A stretch of 41,204 nt of DNA from a virus. The stretch is from positions 1-41,204 of the IMG/VR virus record IMGVR_UViG_3300043137_000100; one strand, written 5' to 3'. Shown piece by piece: positions 6,810 through 12,280 of this stretch (positions within the stretch are counted from its first letter, which is position 1; each line of letters begins with the position of its first letter). The translations under genes and the position numbers were made by a program. The notes under the pieces are model-generated. The model did no database searches and was not told the DNA's origin. It saw nothing but the letters and a program-made list of their open reading frames with translations.

Positions 6810-6901
6810 AGATATTATGTAAAGTATTTGGACACAAGTTGTTCCTATTCAATACGCATAATGCTCTATGCCAGAGATGTGAAAGGAAGTTTCACGGATG
6901 A
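6806..6901 (+). CDS. 31-aa Cys-containing microprotein (DUF1660-like)
   Basis: GTGA overlap with the gene before and ATGA overlap with the gene after fix both ends. The sequence has C5, then KVFGHKLFLFN, and LCQRCERKF near the end. This recalls the very short prophage DUF1660 proteins (LCxxFGHK ... CxRC). It is probably a zinc-binding microprotein of unknown role. Confidence 0.6.
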   Translation: MKILCKVFGHKLFLFNTHNALCQRCERKFHG

Positions 6902-7077
6902 CCTACGACTACGAGTGCACCAAGTGTAAGAACAGTTACACAGTTGAGCGTGGCATCAGAGATGCAGAAGTGTTACCAGTATGCGTTGGTTGCCACGAGT
7001 CTATGACTCGCGTATGGTCTGCACCCACTGTACTCTTCAATGCACCTGGCTTCTACAGTACGGACAATAAGAAATGA
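6898..7077 (+). CDS. FmdB-type zinc-ribbon protein
   Basis: The 59-aa product starts MTYDYECTKCKNSYTVE, has a second pair CVGC, and ends with APGFYSTDNKK. CxxC...CxxC plus a terminal GFYSTD are the marks of the FmdB/CxxC_CxxC_SSSS zinc-ribbon family, whose members are small and of uncertain, possibly regulatory, function. Spacing and length fit the family. Both ends overlap neighbours by ATGA. Confidence 0.8.
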   Translation: MTYDYECTKCKNSYTVERGIRDAEVLPVCVGCHESMTRVWSAPTVLFNAPGFYSTDNKK

Positions 7078-7661
7078 CCGAGTACCCTAATTGGTTTAAG
7101 CAGATAGCACAGCATAACTTCGAGCAGTTCCTGCTCCCACTAGAAGGCAAAGAGTGGCTACGTTTCTTGCAGCTTGGTTGCTTTACTGGTGACGCTAGCG
7201 TATGGCTGTGCCAGAACGTACTCACTGGCGAGCACAGCTGGCTTGATGATGTTGATACTTGGCGCGGTGCACCTAACGAACCGATCCAAACACAGATGGA
7301 CTTTGATGATGTCTATGCGACATACAAAGCCAAGACTGAAGATATGTCTATTATGGTTCATCGTTGCAGTACTTCTGACTATTTACTCGATCACGATAAC
7401 GCATTTATGCGTGCCTCTGCATATGACTTTATCTACGTGGACGCACACCATACAAGTGCGTCTGCCTTCCTCGATAGCGAACTATCGTGGCCCTTGCTTA
7501 AACGTGATGGCATACTAGCTATTGACGATTACGAGTGGACTCACCCTGACGGCGTTGATATACACGCACCTAAGATTGGTATTCATATGTTCCTTGATCG
7601 CCACGAAGGTGAGTACGAAGAACTCGTACGCAACCAGCAGTTATGGATTAGAAAGAAGTAA
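7074..7661 (+). CDS. Class I SAM-dependent methyltransferase
   Basis: This 195-aa protein has a Rossmann motif I (FLQLGCFTGDASVWL, about 31-45) and the later FIYVDAHHTSASAFLD and GGILAIDDYEW-like segments seen in Methyltransf_24-type small-molecule methyltransferases. The third-strand acidic residue lies in DVDTWRG. The substrate could be a sugar or another small molecule. It is the last plus-strand gene before a GC-rich hairpin and is coupled to the FmdB gene by ATGA. Confidence 0.8.
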   Translation: MTEYPNWFKQIAQHNFEQFLLPLEGKEWLRFLQLGCFTGDASVWLCQNVLTGEHSWLDDVDTWRGAPNEPIQTQMDFDDVYATYKAKTEDMSIMVHRCSTSDYLLDHDNAFMRASAYDFIYVDAHHTSASAFLDSELSWPLLKRDGILAIDDYEWTHPDGVDIHAPKIGIHMFLDRHEGEYEELVRNQQLWIRKK

Positions 7662-7662
7662 A

Positions 7663-7689
7663 CCCCGCCGGAAAGAGGTAACGGCGGGG
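7663..7689. terminator. GC-rich hairpin between convergent gene blocks
   Basis: A perfect eight-base stem, CCCCGCCG at 7663-7670 and CGGCGGGG at 7682-7689, encloses an 11-base loop. It begins one base after the methyltransferase stop and 18 bases before the minus-strand methyltransferase stop, so it sits where two transcripts converge. There is no U-tract on either side, so termination efficiency is uncertain. Confidence 0.65.
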
Positions 7690-7707
7690 CCTACTTAGGA
7701 GGGCGAG

Positions 7708-8211
7708 TCAGACTATATCACAGATATTGCCAATGACCCACTCAACTACAGGTACTGCAACTGCGTTGCCCATCTGCTTATATCTACTGCTATCTGACTG
7801 ACCAGCTGTCCAATCATCAGGGAATCCCTGCAATCGTTCACACTCTACTGGTGTTAAGCGGCGAACAGTTCCCTTGTTTAACAAGGTCTGATCATTCGAT
7901 GTTGCTATTGTCAATGACTTATCCTCACTAATCAAAGGGCCTTTGCCCCCACCTGGTTTACCTTCTCGCATACGCATTAGTGTTGCAACCATAGAAACGT
8001 TGTTCCCTCCTGTACCCATACGAGATGTAAGGGTATTCATAGTCTCGCCTTGTACTCTAGCTCCGTCGTGGTAGTGAGGGTGAAAGACGATGATAGTAGT
8101 ACGCACATCGCCATTATCAAATGCGTTCATAGTAGGCATAACCCCTCCCTCAATCCACGTTTCATAGTCTTCATCATTCTGTGCCCGCCTACTCTTCGTG
8201 AACCACAACAT
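7708..8211 (-). CDS. C5 cytosine methyltransferase, C-terminal part (after frameshift)
   Basis: This frame holds the end of a DNA C5-methyltransferase: the target-recognition region and then RRLTPVECERLQGFPDDWT and RYKQMGNAVAVPVVEW, which are conserved motifs IX and X. It lies one frame away from the upstream catalytic part, with about 22 bases of overlap (8189-8211). The listed ATG at 8211 is probably not a natural start, because the preceding MLWF residues have no ribosome site or family resemblance. Confidence 0.75.
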   Translation of the reverse strand: MLWFTKSRRAQNDEDYETWIEGGVMPTMNAFDNGDVRTTIIVFHPHYHDGARVQGETMNTLTSRMGTGGNNVSMVATLMRMREGKPGGGKGPLISEDKSLTIATSNDQTLLNKGTVRRLTPVECERLQGFPDDWTAGQSDSSRYKQMGNAVAVPVVEWVIGNICDIV

Positions 8212-8914
8212 TATCTTCAGGCCTTTTGTATGTAGTAGCTGTAAGGGTTGTTACTCCTGGGCTGTACTTAGCGAACCCTGTTTGACCAAAGCTTCTTGCA
8301 GTTCTTCCGGCAAGGTCTTCCCTCTGCGGTTGGCTCGACGTAGAATCCCGTCGCACGCTCTGCTGCTTAAATAGTATTTCTCCGGCGCTTCCGCTTGAAG
8401 CACGTCGGCAAGCGATGAAGACACGCTTGCGTCGCTGGGGTACTCCGAAGTACTGAGCATCAAGCACGCGCCAGGCGACACTATACCCGAGGTCTGCCAT
8501 CGTCCCGAGTACGACAGCAAAGTCTGCTCCGTTGTTAGAGGAAAGGAGACCAGGTACATTTTCGAGGATTGCGTACTCTGTTTGCGTTTCTTCCACAATT
8601 CTTGCAATCTCCCAGAATAATCCGCTTCGTGCGCCAGCAAGACCAGCTCTTTTGCCAGCGACTGACAGATCTTGGCAGGGAAATCCTCCTGTAATAATTC
8701 CTCTGCTTGGTTCAAATCCTGCTCCAATTAAATCACTCCCCTTTACTGTAGTTACATCATCGAATATCTTGCTATTAGGAAACCGGTGTGCCAATACATC
8801 TTGACACTTCTTATCTATCTCAACTGAAGCTACAACATCTACGCCGTTGCGCTCCATCGCTAGGTCAAAGCCACCCACTCCTGCGAATAGGGATACGCCT
8901 GTTAGTTTACTCAT
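8189..8914 (-). CDS. C5 cytosine methyltransferase, N-terminal catalytic part
   Basis: This part holds SAM-binding motif I (SLFAGVGGFDLAM, about 8-20), the catalytic loop GGFPCQDLS with C80, the ENVPG motif near 119, and QRRKRVFI (motif VIII). These define DNA (cytosine-5) methyltransferases, which methylate DNA to evade host restriction. The frame stops at 8189 after NVVVHEE, yet the missing motifs IX-X continue in the next frame from about 8205, so a one-base insertion or +1 shift splits the gene. ATG 8914 is favoured: GAGGG lies eight bases upstream and it overlaps the transglycosylase stop as ATGA. Confidence 0.85.
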   Translation of the reverse strand: MSKLTGVSLFAGVGGFDLAMERNGVDVVASVEIDKKCQDVLAHRFPNSKIFDDVTTVKGSDLIGAGFEPSRGIITGGFPCQDLSVAGKRAGLAGARSGLFWEIARIVEETQTEYAILENVPGLLSSNNGADFAVVLGTMADLGYSVAWRVLDAQYFGVPQRRKRVFIACRRASSGSAGEILFKQQSVRRDSTSSQPQREDLAGRTARSFGQTGFAKYSPGVTTLTATTYKRPEDNVVVHEE

Positions 8915-9188
8915 CAGTACCACCCTCTACCTCTGTGGTGGGCAAGAGCGCGGCACGCAGATCCTCGATAGCGGTGTTCAAGGTATCGTAGACCGTGAAG
9001 GATTTGAAGTTCAGGTTGTCCACTACGCTCTCTAAGGAGCTGAGCAATTCCATAAGCCGAACTTCGTTTGTTGTCGGCAAGGTGGTCAAACCTGCTTTCA
9101 CTGGTCCATAGGGTGACAAGGCACGTAACTTCTTTTCTCGAATATCCGAGAGCGCGACTATATTCTCTTGTGATTCGTTTATTCTCAC
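8907..9188 (-). CDS. 93-aa acidic helical protein overlapping a transglycosylase frame
   Basis: GTG at 9188 overlaps the stop of the gene before it (GTGA) and follows GGAGGAGAAGC, a strong ribosome site. The product has a basic first third and an acidic, leucine-rich helical remainder (RLMELLSSLESVVDNLNF, TLNTAIEDLRAALLP). It covers nearly all of 8914-9188, which also encodes the transglycosylase in another frame. Its stop overlaps the methyltransferase start by eight bases. I do not recognise a family. It could be a fortuitous open frame, but its start signals fit this operon well. Confidence 0.5.
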   Translation of the reverse strand: MRINESQENIVALSDIREKKLRALSPYGPVKAGLTTLPTTNEVRLMELLSSLESVVDNLNFKSFTVYDTLNTAIEDLRAALLPTTEVEGGTDE

Positions 9189-9330
9189 GCTTCTCCTCCA
9201 TTGTCGCCTTCGTCCTCGCCACGATTAGTGGCTTCTCTCTTAGGTGCAGAGGAGGTAGTGGGTCGTGAACCCAGCTCGCTAGTATTAGTAGTGCCGTTAA
9301 TATCAAGCCACTTTTTACCCAGTTGTTCAT
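8914..9330 (-). CDS. Membrane-anchored lytic transglycosylase (SLT-like)
   Basis: This 138-aa protein starts with an N-terminal membrane anchor (about residues 6-21, KSGLILTALLILASWV). The muralytic part has TLWTSESRF with the likely catalytic E78, then SAYGIAQLL (91-99), QILHGLRYLEHRYR, and a terminal HHRGRGWY. That is the compact SLT fold found in many actinobacterial and phage proteins. It would cleave peptidoglycan from the outer face of the membrane. ATG 9330 has AGGAGAAGG upstream; ATG 9201 would drop the anchor. It overlaps 9185-9475 by 146 bases and 8907-9188 almost completely. It lies far from the late lysis cassette, so a role in early cell-wall change is possible. Confidence 0.8.
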   Translation of the reverse strand: MNNWVKSGLILTALLILASWVHDPLPPLHLREKPLIVARTKATMEEKRENKRITREYSRALGYSRKEVTCLVTLWTSESRFDHLADNKRSSAYGIAQLLRERSGQPELQILHGLRYLEHRYRGSACRALAHHRGRGWY

Positions 9331-9475
9331 CGCTTGCCTTCTCCTGTTCTAACAATTCCTTGTAAGTCTCGGGGTAGGCAGAAGCCAACCGCACCAACGC
9401 TCGATCTCTCGCTCGTCTGTAGTTTCGATAGCTCACAGCCTGATTGGCTGCGGCCTTCATTCTCTTTTCATTCAT
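9185..9475 (-). CDS. 96-aa protein: basic helical N-terminus, polar tail
   Basis: The first 55 residues form a basic helical region (AVSYRNYRRARDRALVRLA, then EKASDEQLGKKWLDI). The rest is a low-complexity Gly/Thr/Ser/Glu tail. The tail lies over the part of the DNA that also encodes the membrane anchor of the transglycosylase, which may explain its odd composition. The start overlaps the microprotein stop by ATGA. Function is unknown. Confidence 0.7.
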   Translation of the reverse strand: MNEKRMKAAANQAVSYRNYRRARDRALVRLASAYPETYKELLEQEKASDEQLGKKWLDINGTTNTSELGSRPTTSSAPKREATNRGEDEGDNGGEA

Positions 9476-9540
9476 CGTTTCCCTCTCTTAATCATTGCGT
9501 AGCCTACCAGTAGGGCAGCGCCCATACCTAACCAATACAT
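9472..9540 (-). CDS. 22-aa membrane microprotein
   Basis: An ATG directly follows the previous stop (TAAATG) with AGGGAAAGAG upstream. The product is MYWLGMGAALLVGYAMIKR plus GKR: one hydrophobic span and a basic end, so it would insert with the positive tail inside. It ends in ATGA overlap with the next gene. It is too short for normal gene calling but fits the gap exactly. Function is unknown. Confidence 0.5.
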   Translation of the reverse strand: MYWLGMGAALLVGYAMIKRGKR

Positions 9541-9795
9541 TTACTCTTTCCCTTTCGCTATAGCCTGATTAATAATGTGTGTGATATCCACAGGCTGTCC
9601 AATAAGGACAGCGTCTTCTTCATCTGAAGACCACGCAGAGACAAGCAAGCGTGACCCGATAGGGGCGCGTGTGTACCACTCGACAGCTTCGTGAGGTTTC
9701 TCTCCTCCCCATTGAGCAACTCCCTCTCCGTCTGTCACCTCGTAGAGGTTGATAAGGTCGTACTTGGCAGGGTGAAAACTGATTATATTATTCAT
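9541..9795 (-). CDS. 84-aa hypothetical protein
   Basis: ATG 9795 has GAGGAGGAAGACA upstream; the open frame back to 9840 lacks such a site. The protein starts MNNIISFHPAKYDLINLYEV and contains Trp-rich segments (AQWGGEKPHEAVEWY) and an acidic loop (SSDEEDAVLI). It resembles a small compact alpha/beta protein, but I do not recognise the family. Confidence 0.65.
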   Translation of the reverse strand: MNNIISFHPAKYDLINLYEVTDGEGVAQWGGEKPHEAVEWYTRAPIGSRLLVSAWSSDEEDAVLIGQPVDITHIINQAIAKGKE

Positions 9796-9919
9796 TGTCT
9801 TCCTCCTCTTCCTCAATCCCAAAAATACGCGACAGCGCACTGTTGGCTCTCTTAAGGGTGGCGATAGCTTCCGCCTTTTCTCTTTCCATTGTCTCCTGCA
9901 TTGTCTCTCCCTCGTTCAT
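9788..9919 (-). CDS. 43-aa charged helical protein
   Basis: ATG 9919 overlaps a shorter upstream peptide by ATGA. The sequence is one long charged helix (MERE, EAIATLKRANSALSRIFG) that ends in EEEEED. The purine-rich codons for this acidic tail also serve as the ribosome site for the next gene at 9795. Function is unknown. Confidence 0.55.
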   Translation of the reverse strand: MNEGETMQETMEREKAEAIATLKRANSALSRIFGIEEEEEDNE

Positions 9920-9972
9920 CGTAAGCACCCGCATTCTTTGACCGGTACTAGGTGATCGCCGCATATTGTCAT
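9916..9972 (-). CDS. Possible 18-aa Cys-containing peptide
   Basis: ATG 9972 overlaps the previous stop, the stop overlaps the next ATG at 9919, and GAGGGAGAGAG lies before the start. The peptide is MTICGDHLVPVKECGCLR, with three Cys and one His, possibly enough for a metal site. The exact ATGA-ATGA fit argues for translation. At this length chance is still possible. Confidence 0.35.
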   Translation of the reverse strand: MTICGDHLVPVKECGCLR

Positions 9973-10115
9973 TTACTCTCTCCCTCTTTCTCTATACAAG
10001 CGGGGCAGATATTGCCCCCCTCCTGGTCTTGCTGGTCAAACTCATTGCCACATTCGGCACACTTGATTTCGTTTAGCTCGTGGTTAGCCCACGGATCGGC
10101 GTCGTAATAGCTCAC
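9969..10115 (-). CDS. 48-aa zinc-ribbon protein
   Basis: GTG 10115 overlaps the previous stop (GTGA). The protein has an acidic N-terminus (SYYDADPWANHELNEI) and then CAECGNEF and CPAC pairs, the two knuckles of a zinc ribbon. The open frame extends back to 10214, but the extension overlaps the coding part of the preceding gene. Function is unknown. Confidence 0.65.
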   Translation of the reverse strand: MSYYDADPWANHELNEIKCAECGNEFDQQDQEGGNICPACIEKEGESK

Positions 10116-10426
10116 GCGCTCATCTTCTCCTCTACAAAACTCTCCGCAATCTCTCGCCAGTTCACACGATAGAGGCTGCCGATATCGTTTCTCATAGCCT
10201 TGAGGCTGTCCCAATTCTCATCGAATAGGTCATCGATGAAGTTCTCAACGCGGTCACGATATTGAGCAAATAACCAGCTCTCGTTTGCGATTGAGGCGTT
10301 GTCTCTTTCTGTTGTGTATTCGTTCGCCATCTCCTGCACTTGATTCTGTAGCCCTTCCTCGTTGTTAATCCAAAGAGCCACCGCCCAAGTCTCGCGGTTT
10401 GTCCATCCGTTGTATTCTTCGCACAT
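10112..10426 (-). CDS. 104-aa protein with NGWTNRETW signature
   Basis: ATG 10426 with AGGACGAAAG upstream gives a product beginning MCEEYNGWTNRETWAVALW. The NGWxNxETW start and the following INNE segment match a widespread family of small phage and plasmid proteins of unknown function (DUF7249-like). The rest is acidic and helical, with a Trp-rich end. The frame to 10516 runs through the palindrome at 10482-10503, so the shorter start is better. Confidence 0.75.
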   Translation of the reverse strand: MCEEYNGWTNRETWAVALWINNEEGLQNQVQEMANEYTTERDNASIANESWLFAQYRDRVENFIDDLFDENWDSLKAMRNDIGSLYRVNWREIAESFVEEKMSA

Positions 10427-10481
10427 CTTTCGTCCTCTTTCTCTTGTTGTTGTGTTCTGCCCTGATAGGTACAGAGTACCA

Positions 10482-10503
10482 CACTCTACCGTTAAGTAGA
10501 GTG
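10482..10503. promoter_or_regulatory. Palindrome upstream of the NGWTNRETW gene (operator-like)
   Basis: CACTCTAC (10482-10489) and GTAGAGTG (10496-10503) are perfect inverted repeats around CGTTAA. They lie in the 90-base gap between the gene starting at 10426 and the stop at 10517, one of the few gaps in this operon. It could be an operator, an RNA hairpin, or a processing site. No convincing promoter was found with it. Confidence 0.5.
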
Positions 10504-10516
10504 CGATACTACGCAA

Positions 10517-10633
10517 CTATTTTTCCGCGCATACAGGGCAGAGTCTTATGGTCTCGCCATCTAGCTCTGCCGTGTACATCTCCGATTTCTCGTAGAAATA
10601 ATCACACCCATAACAGGATTCTCTTTCGCTCAT
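10517..10633 (-). CDS. 38-aa zinc-ribbon microprotein
   Basis: The product starts MSERESCYGCDYFYEKSEMY and ends with RLCPVCAEK, so two CxxC knuckles frame a short strand segment. It begins in ATGA overlap with the membrane protein before it. It is followed by the palindrome-containing gap. Function is unknown, and the knuckle pattern supports real coding. Confidence 0.6.
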   Translation of the reverse strand: MSERESCYGCDYFYEKSEMYTAELDGETIRLCPVCAEK

Positions 10634-10761
10634 TGCTTGCCCTCTCGCTCTCGTACCCAAAAGAAAAGCCGGCAGCCCAGCTCGGCCACGCCCCAGATCA
10701 GTGCTGCCCCCAGGGCGAGCTGAAGTAGCCCGCCCGCCATCTCTGCAATCTGTACGCTCAT
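10630..10761 (-). CDS. 43-aa membrane protein with GC-rich codons
   Basis: ATG 10761 lies in an overlap with the preceding gene. A hydrophobic segment (GLLQLALGAALIWGVAELG, about 11-29) is followed by a basic end (RLFFWVRERE). Codons are much richer in G and C than in its neighbours (GCC, CTG, GGC, GGG), which may mark separate origin. It could be a small membrane effector. Function is unknown. Confidence 0.55.
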   Translation of the reverse strand: MSVQIAEMAGGLLQLALGAALIWGVAELGCRLFFWVREREGKQ

Positions 10762-10901
10762 CTCATCCCCCACATCTGGCGAATCTCTTGCGCCGTAGGC
10801 ATTGGCTTACTGTCAAAATCTATAGCGTGGCATTCTAGGCAACGCCCTAGCGGGAATTGTTGCCCCTCTTCTATGTGCTTTTGGCAATCTGTGCATTTCA
10901 T
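10758..10901 (-). CDS. 47-aa zinc-binding microprotein
   Basis: ATG 10901 directly follows the stop at 10902. The protein has CTDC at the N-terminus and CLEC in the middle (RCLECHAIDFD), so it likely holds one zinc ion, and ends in a helical tail (TAQEIRQMW). The stop overlaps the next start. Function is unknown. Confidence 0.6.
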   Translation of the reverse strand: MKCTDCQKHIEEGQQFPLGRCLECHAIDFDSKPMPTAQEIRQMWGMR

Positions 10902-11114
10902 TTATTCGACCCACTTTCTCATATCGTTGATTCTTTCCTGCACATTTTCAATCTTGTCCTCGCACTCTTCAAACTGTGCAATCGCTTGCCGAATCTGTAG
11001 GAATTCAAGAGGGGTAACGGCTCGCCCTACCACTCTCTCAATCTCTCTCTCTGCCTCGTCTCGTCGCGCAAAGATTGTGTTCTCTTGCTCTTGTAGATAA
11101 TCGAGTTGTTTCAT
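10902..11114 (-). CDS. 70-aa coiled-coil protein
   Basis: Almost the whole protein is charged helix with heptad-like spacing (QLDYLQEQENTIFARRDEAE, then IRQAIAQFEECEDKIENVQE). AGAGGAAAAGAA precedes the ATG. It lies just after a promoter-like sequence at 11140-11167, so it may be the first gene of a second transcript in this operon. Function is unknown. Confidence 0.7.
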   Translation of the reverse strand: MKQLDYLQEQENTIFARRDEAEREIERVVGRAVTPLEFLQIRQAIAQFEECEDKIENVQERINDMRKWVE

Positions 11115-11139
11115 TTCTTTTCCTCTTTCTGTTGGTTTC

Positions 11140-11167
11140 TATATACGGTATATCGATCAGATTTCAG
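11140..11167 (-). promoter_or_regulatory. Minus-strand promoter with overlapping palindrome
   Basis: On the minus strand CTGAAA (11167-11162) and TATATA (11145-11140) are separated by 16 bases, a reasonable sigma-70-type promoter for the gene at 10902-11114. A palindrome with ATATAC and GTATAT around a central G (11141-11153) covers the -10 box, so a dimeric repressor could block it. A T7 run lies at 11182-11188 on the plus strand. Confidence 0.5.
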
Positions 11168-11186
11168 CTCTGCAGCAGATCTTTTT

Positions 11187-11339
11187 TTACGCTGTTAGTT
11201 GTTGGATAGTTTCATCAAGGAACAAGGCGAGAAGTTTCCAAGTCTCATCTTCGATATTGTTGTCGAACTTTGGTAGGTGCTTGGCTATGACATCAGAGAT
11301 GTCTTCGGTTAGTGCTAGGTGCAGTTCTTCCTTATTCAT
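11187..11339 (-). CDS. 50-aa acidic helical protein
   Basis: ATG 11339 overlaps the preceding stop by one base (TAATG). The product (MNKEELHLALTEDISDVIAK, later ETWKLLALFLDETIQ) looks like two amphipathic helices with net negative charge. It has no Cys and no membrane span. It ends before the promoter-containing gap. Function is unknown. Confidence 0.6.
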   Translation of the reverse strand: MNKEELHLALTEDISDVIAKHLPKFDNNIEDETWKLLALFLDETIQQLTA

Positions 11340-11500
11340 TAGATGTTCTCCTTTGTTAGTTGTGTGATGTGAATTCTTGATTCGCTTGCCCCGTAAAAAC
11401 TCACGACAGCAAAACCAAAGTTGTCTAGTTCTACGATTCTGCCTCTGTGGGTATTGCCGTTGATGTCTTTCGTTGTAATTATGTCGTTTACGATAAACAT
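11339..11500 (-). CDS. 53-aa small beta-barrel-like protein
   Basis: ATG 11500 with AAAGGAAAACAA upstream is the likely start; the frame back to 11545 adds a polar stretch without family character. The sequence alternates short strands (FIVNDIITTKD, THRGRIVELDNFGFAVVSF, SRIHITQL), as in small SH3-like folds. Function is unknown. Confidence 0.65.
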   Translation of the reverse strand: MFIVNDIITTKDINGNTHRGRIVELDNFGFAVVSFYGASESRIHITQLTKENI

Positions 11501-11513
11501 TTGTTTTCCTTTC

Positions 11514-11735
11514 TTAGAATTGGCGTGGGTCGTAGGTGTTAGCAAGAAACAAAGTCACAGCAGAGTATTCGCTGTAGTCATCAGGGGCAGGAAGTGCAAC
11601 GCTGTTGATGTTGTACCAATCAGACTGTGAGCCTTCAGGGATTGAACTTGTAAGGATTTGCCAATCATCAGGAAGTGCAAAGAGAATCGCTTTCAATTCT
11701 CCAACTGTTAGAGGCTTGTCGAATTCGTGTGCCAT
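11514..11735 (-). CDS. 73-aa hypothetical, first gene of minus-strand operon
   Basis: ATG 11735 has GAAAGGAATCACA upstream. The protein starts MAHEFDKPLTVGELKAILFA and continues with LPDDWQILTSS and a C-terminal TLFLANTYDPRQF. The 'VGELKxxLxxLPDDxxI' pattern is common in small phage proteins of unknown role. The start falls about 30 bases from the -10 of a promoter at 11765-11794. The extended frame to 11924 is likely chance. Confidence 0.7.
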   Translation of the reverse strand: MAHEFDKPLTVGELKAILFALPDDWQILTSSIPEGSQSDWYNINSVALPAPDDYSEYSAVTLFLANTYDPRQF

Positions 11736-11764
11736 TGTGATTCCTTTCGGTAGGTTGTGGGATA

Positions 11765-11794
11765 AGTGTATGCCCGACTCTGCCCTATATGCAA
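11765..11794 (-). promoter_or_regulatory. Candidate promoter for the minus-strand operon
   Basis: On the minus strand TTGCAT (11794-11789) and TACACT (11770-11765) lie 18 bases apart, about 30 bases before the first gene at 11735. A broken inverted repeat, GACCA and TGGTC at 11795-11820, sits just upstream of the -35 and could bind an activator or repressor. Confidence 0.45.
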
Positions 11795-11932
11795 GACCAT
11801 TTGAAAGATTCTTTTTGGTCGTGTCGAAGCGGGTCCACTTGTTACTCGCCGGTAAGTTACTGATCTTTTTTCCTGGTAACTTGAGTGTTTCCTGAGAGTT
11901 GCCAGAGCTGAAACGGCAGGGCAATAGATAGA

Positions 11933-11971
11933 CAGATGGGCGCAGATTGTAAACGGTTTACAGATTGGGCG
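11933..11971. repeat. CAGAT repeats around a TGTAAAC palindrome
   Basis: CAGATGGGCG (11933), CAGATTG (11943) and CAGATTGGGCG (11961) repeat within 39 bases. Between them TGTAAAC and GTTTACA form an inverted repeat around a central G (11948-11962). Short direct repeats next to a palindrome and DnaA boxes resemble replication iterons or operator arrays. Confidence 0.55.
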
Positions 11972-12032
11972 AAGATGTTTAAGTCTTAGGGTCTGCCGTA
12001 GGGTTAGCCATCCCCGCAAAAAACTGCAAAAG

Positions 12033-12073
12033 TTATCCACAGCCTGTGGACAGGGGGGCGGGGGTTATCCACA
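12033..12073. promoter_or_regulatory. DnaA-box cluster, putative replication origin
   Basis: TTATCCACA occurs at 12033-12041 and again at 12065-12073, both perfect consensus DnaA boxes. Between them TGTGGACAG (12045-12053) is the same box inverted with two mismatches. TCCACAG and CTGTGGA form a 7-bp inverted repeat with one central base. A host DnaA protein could bind here. An AT-rich region follows from about 12120. Confidence 0.7.
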
Positions 12074-12152
12074 GGGCGCAGAACCCGAACCGGAGGTGTT
12101 AAACGGCGAGCGGAGGTAGTGTTATGTACCCCAGAAAAATATATTTGCTAAA

Positions 12153-12182
12153 GTGAAAGTGGGGCTGACCTGCAGTTATACT
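12153..12182 (+). promoter_or_regulatory. Rightward promoter candidate P1
   Basis: GTGAAA (12153-12158) and TATACT (12177-12182) are separated by 18 bases. Transcription would begin near 12189 and run through four hairpins toward terminase. The layout is close to that of P2 at 12391-12420. Confidence 0.45.
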
Positions 12183-12211
12183 GTATGTGTTCCAACTCAC
12201 AGAAGTAAAAA

Positions 12212-12234
12212 CGCGAAACGACTTAAATTTCGCG
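12212..12234 (+). other. Hairpin CGCGAAA/TTTCGCG
   Basis: A perfect seven-base stem (12212-12218 with 12228-12234) encloses CGACTTAAA. It would be the first RNA hairpin of a transcript from P1 and would start about 23 bases from its 5' end. It could protect the transcript, or be a DNA site. Confidence 0.5.
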
Positions 12235-12280
12235 CCTTATATATAGTAGGGGAGTAAAGCGGGGAAGAGTCCGGTTTACG

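Noticed and set aside
11736-12040. Minus-strand open frames upstream of 11735
   Set aside because: They run through the promoter and repeat region and have no ribosome site or protein-like pattern.
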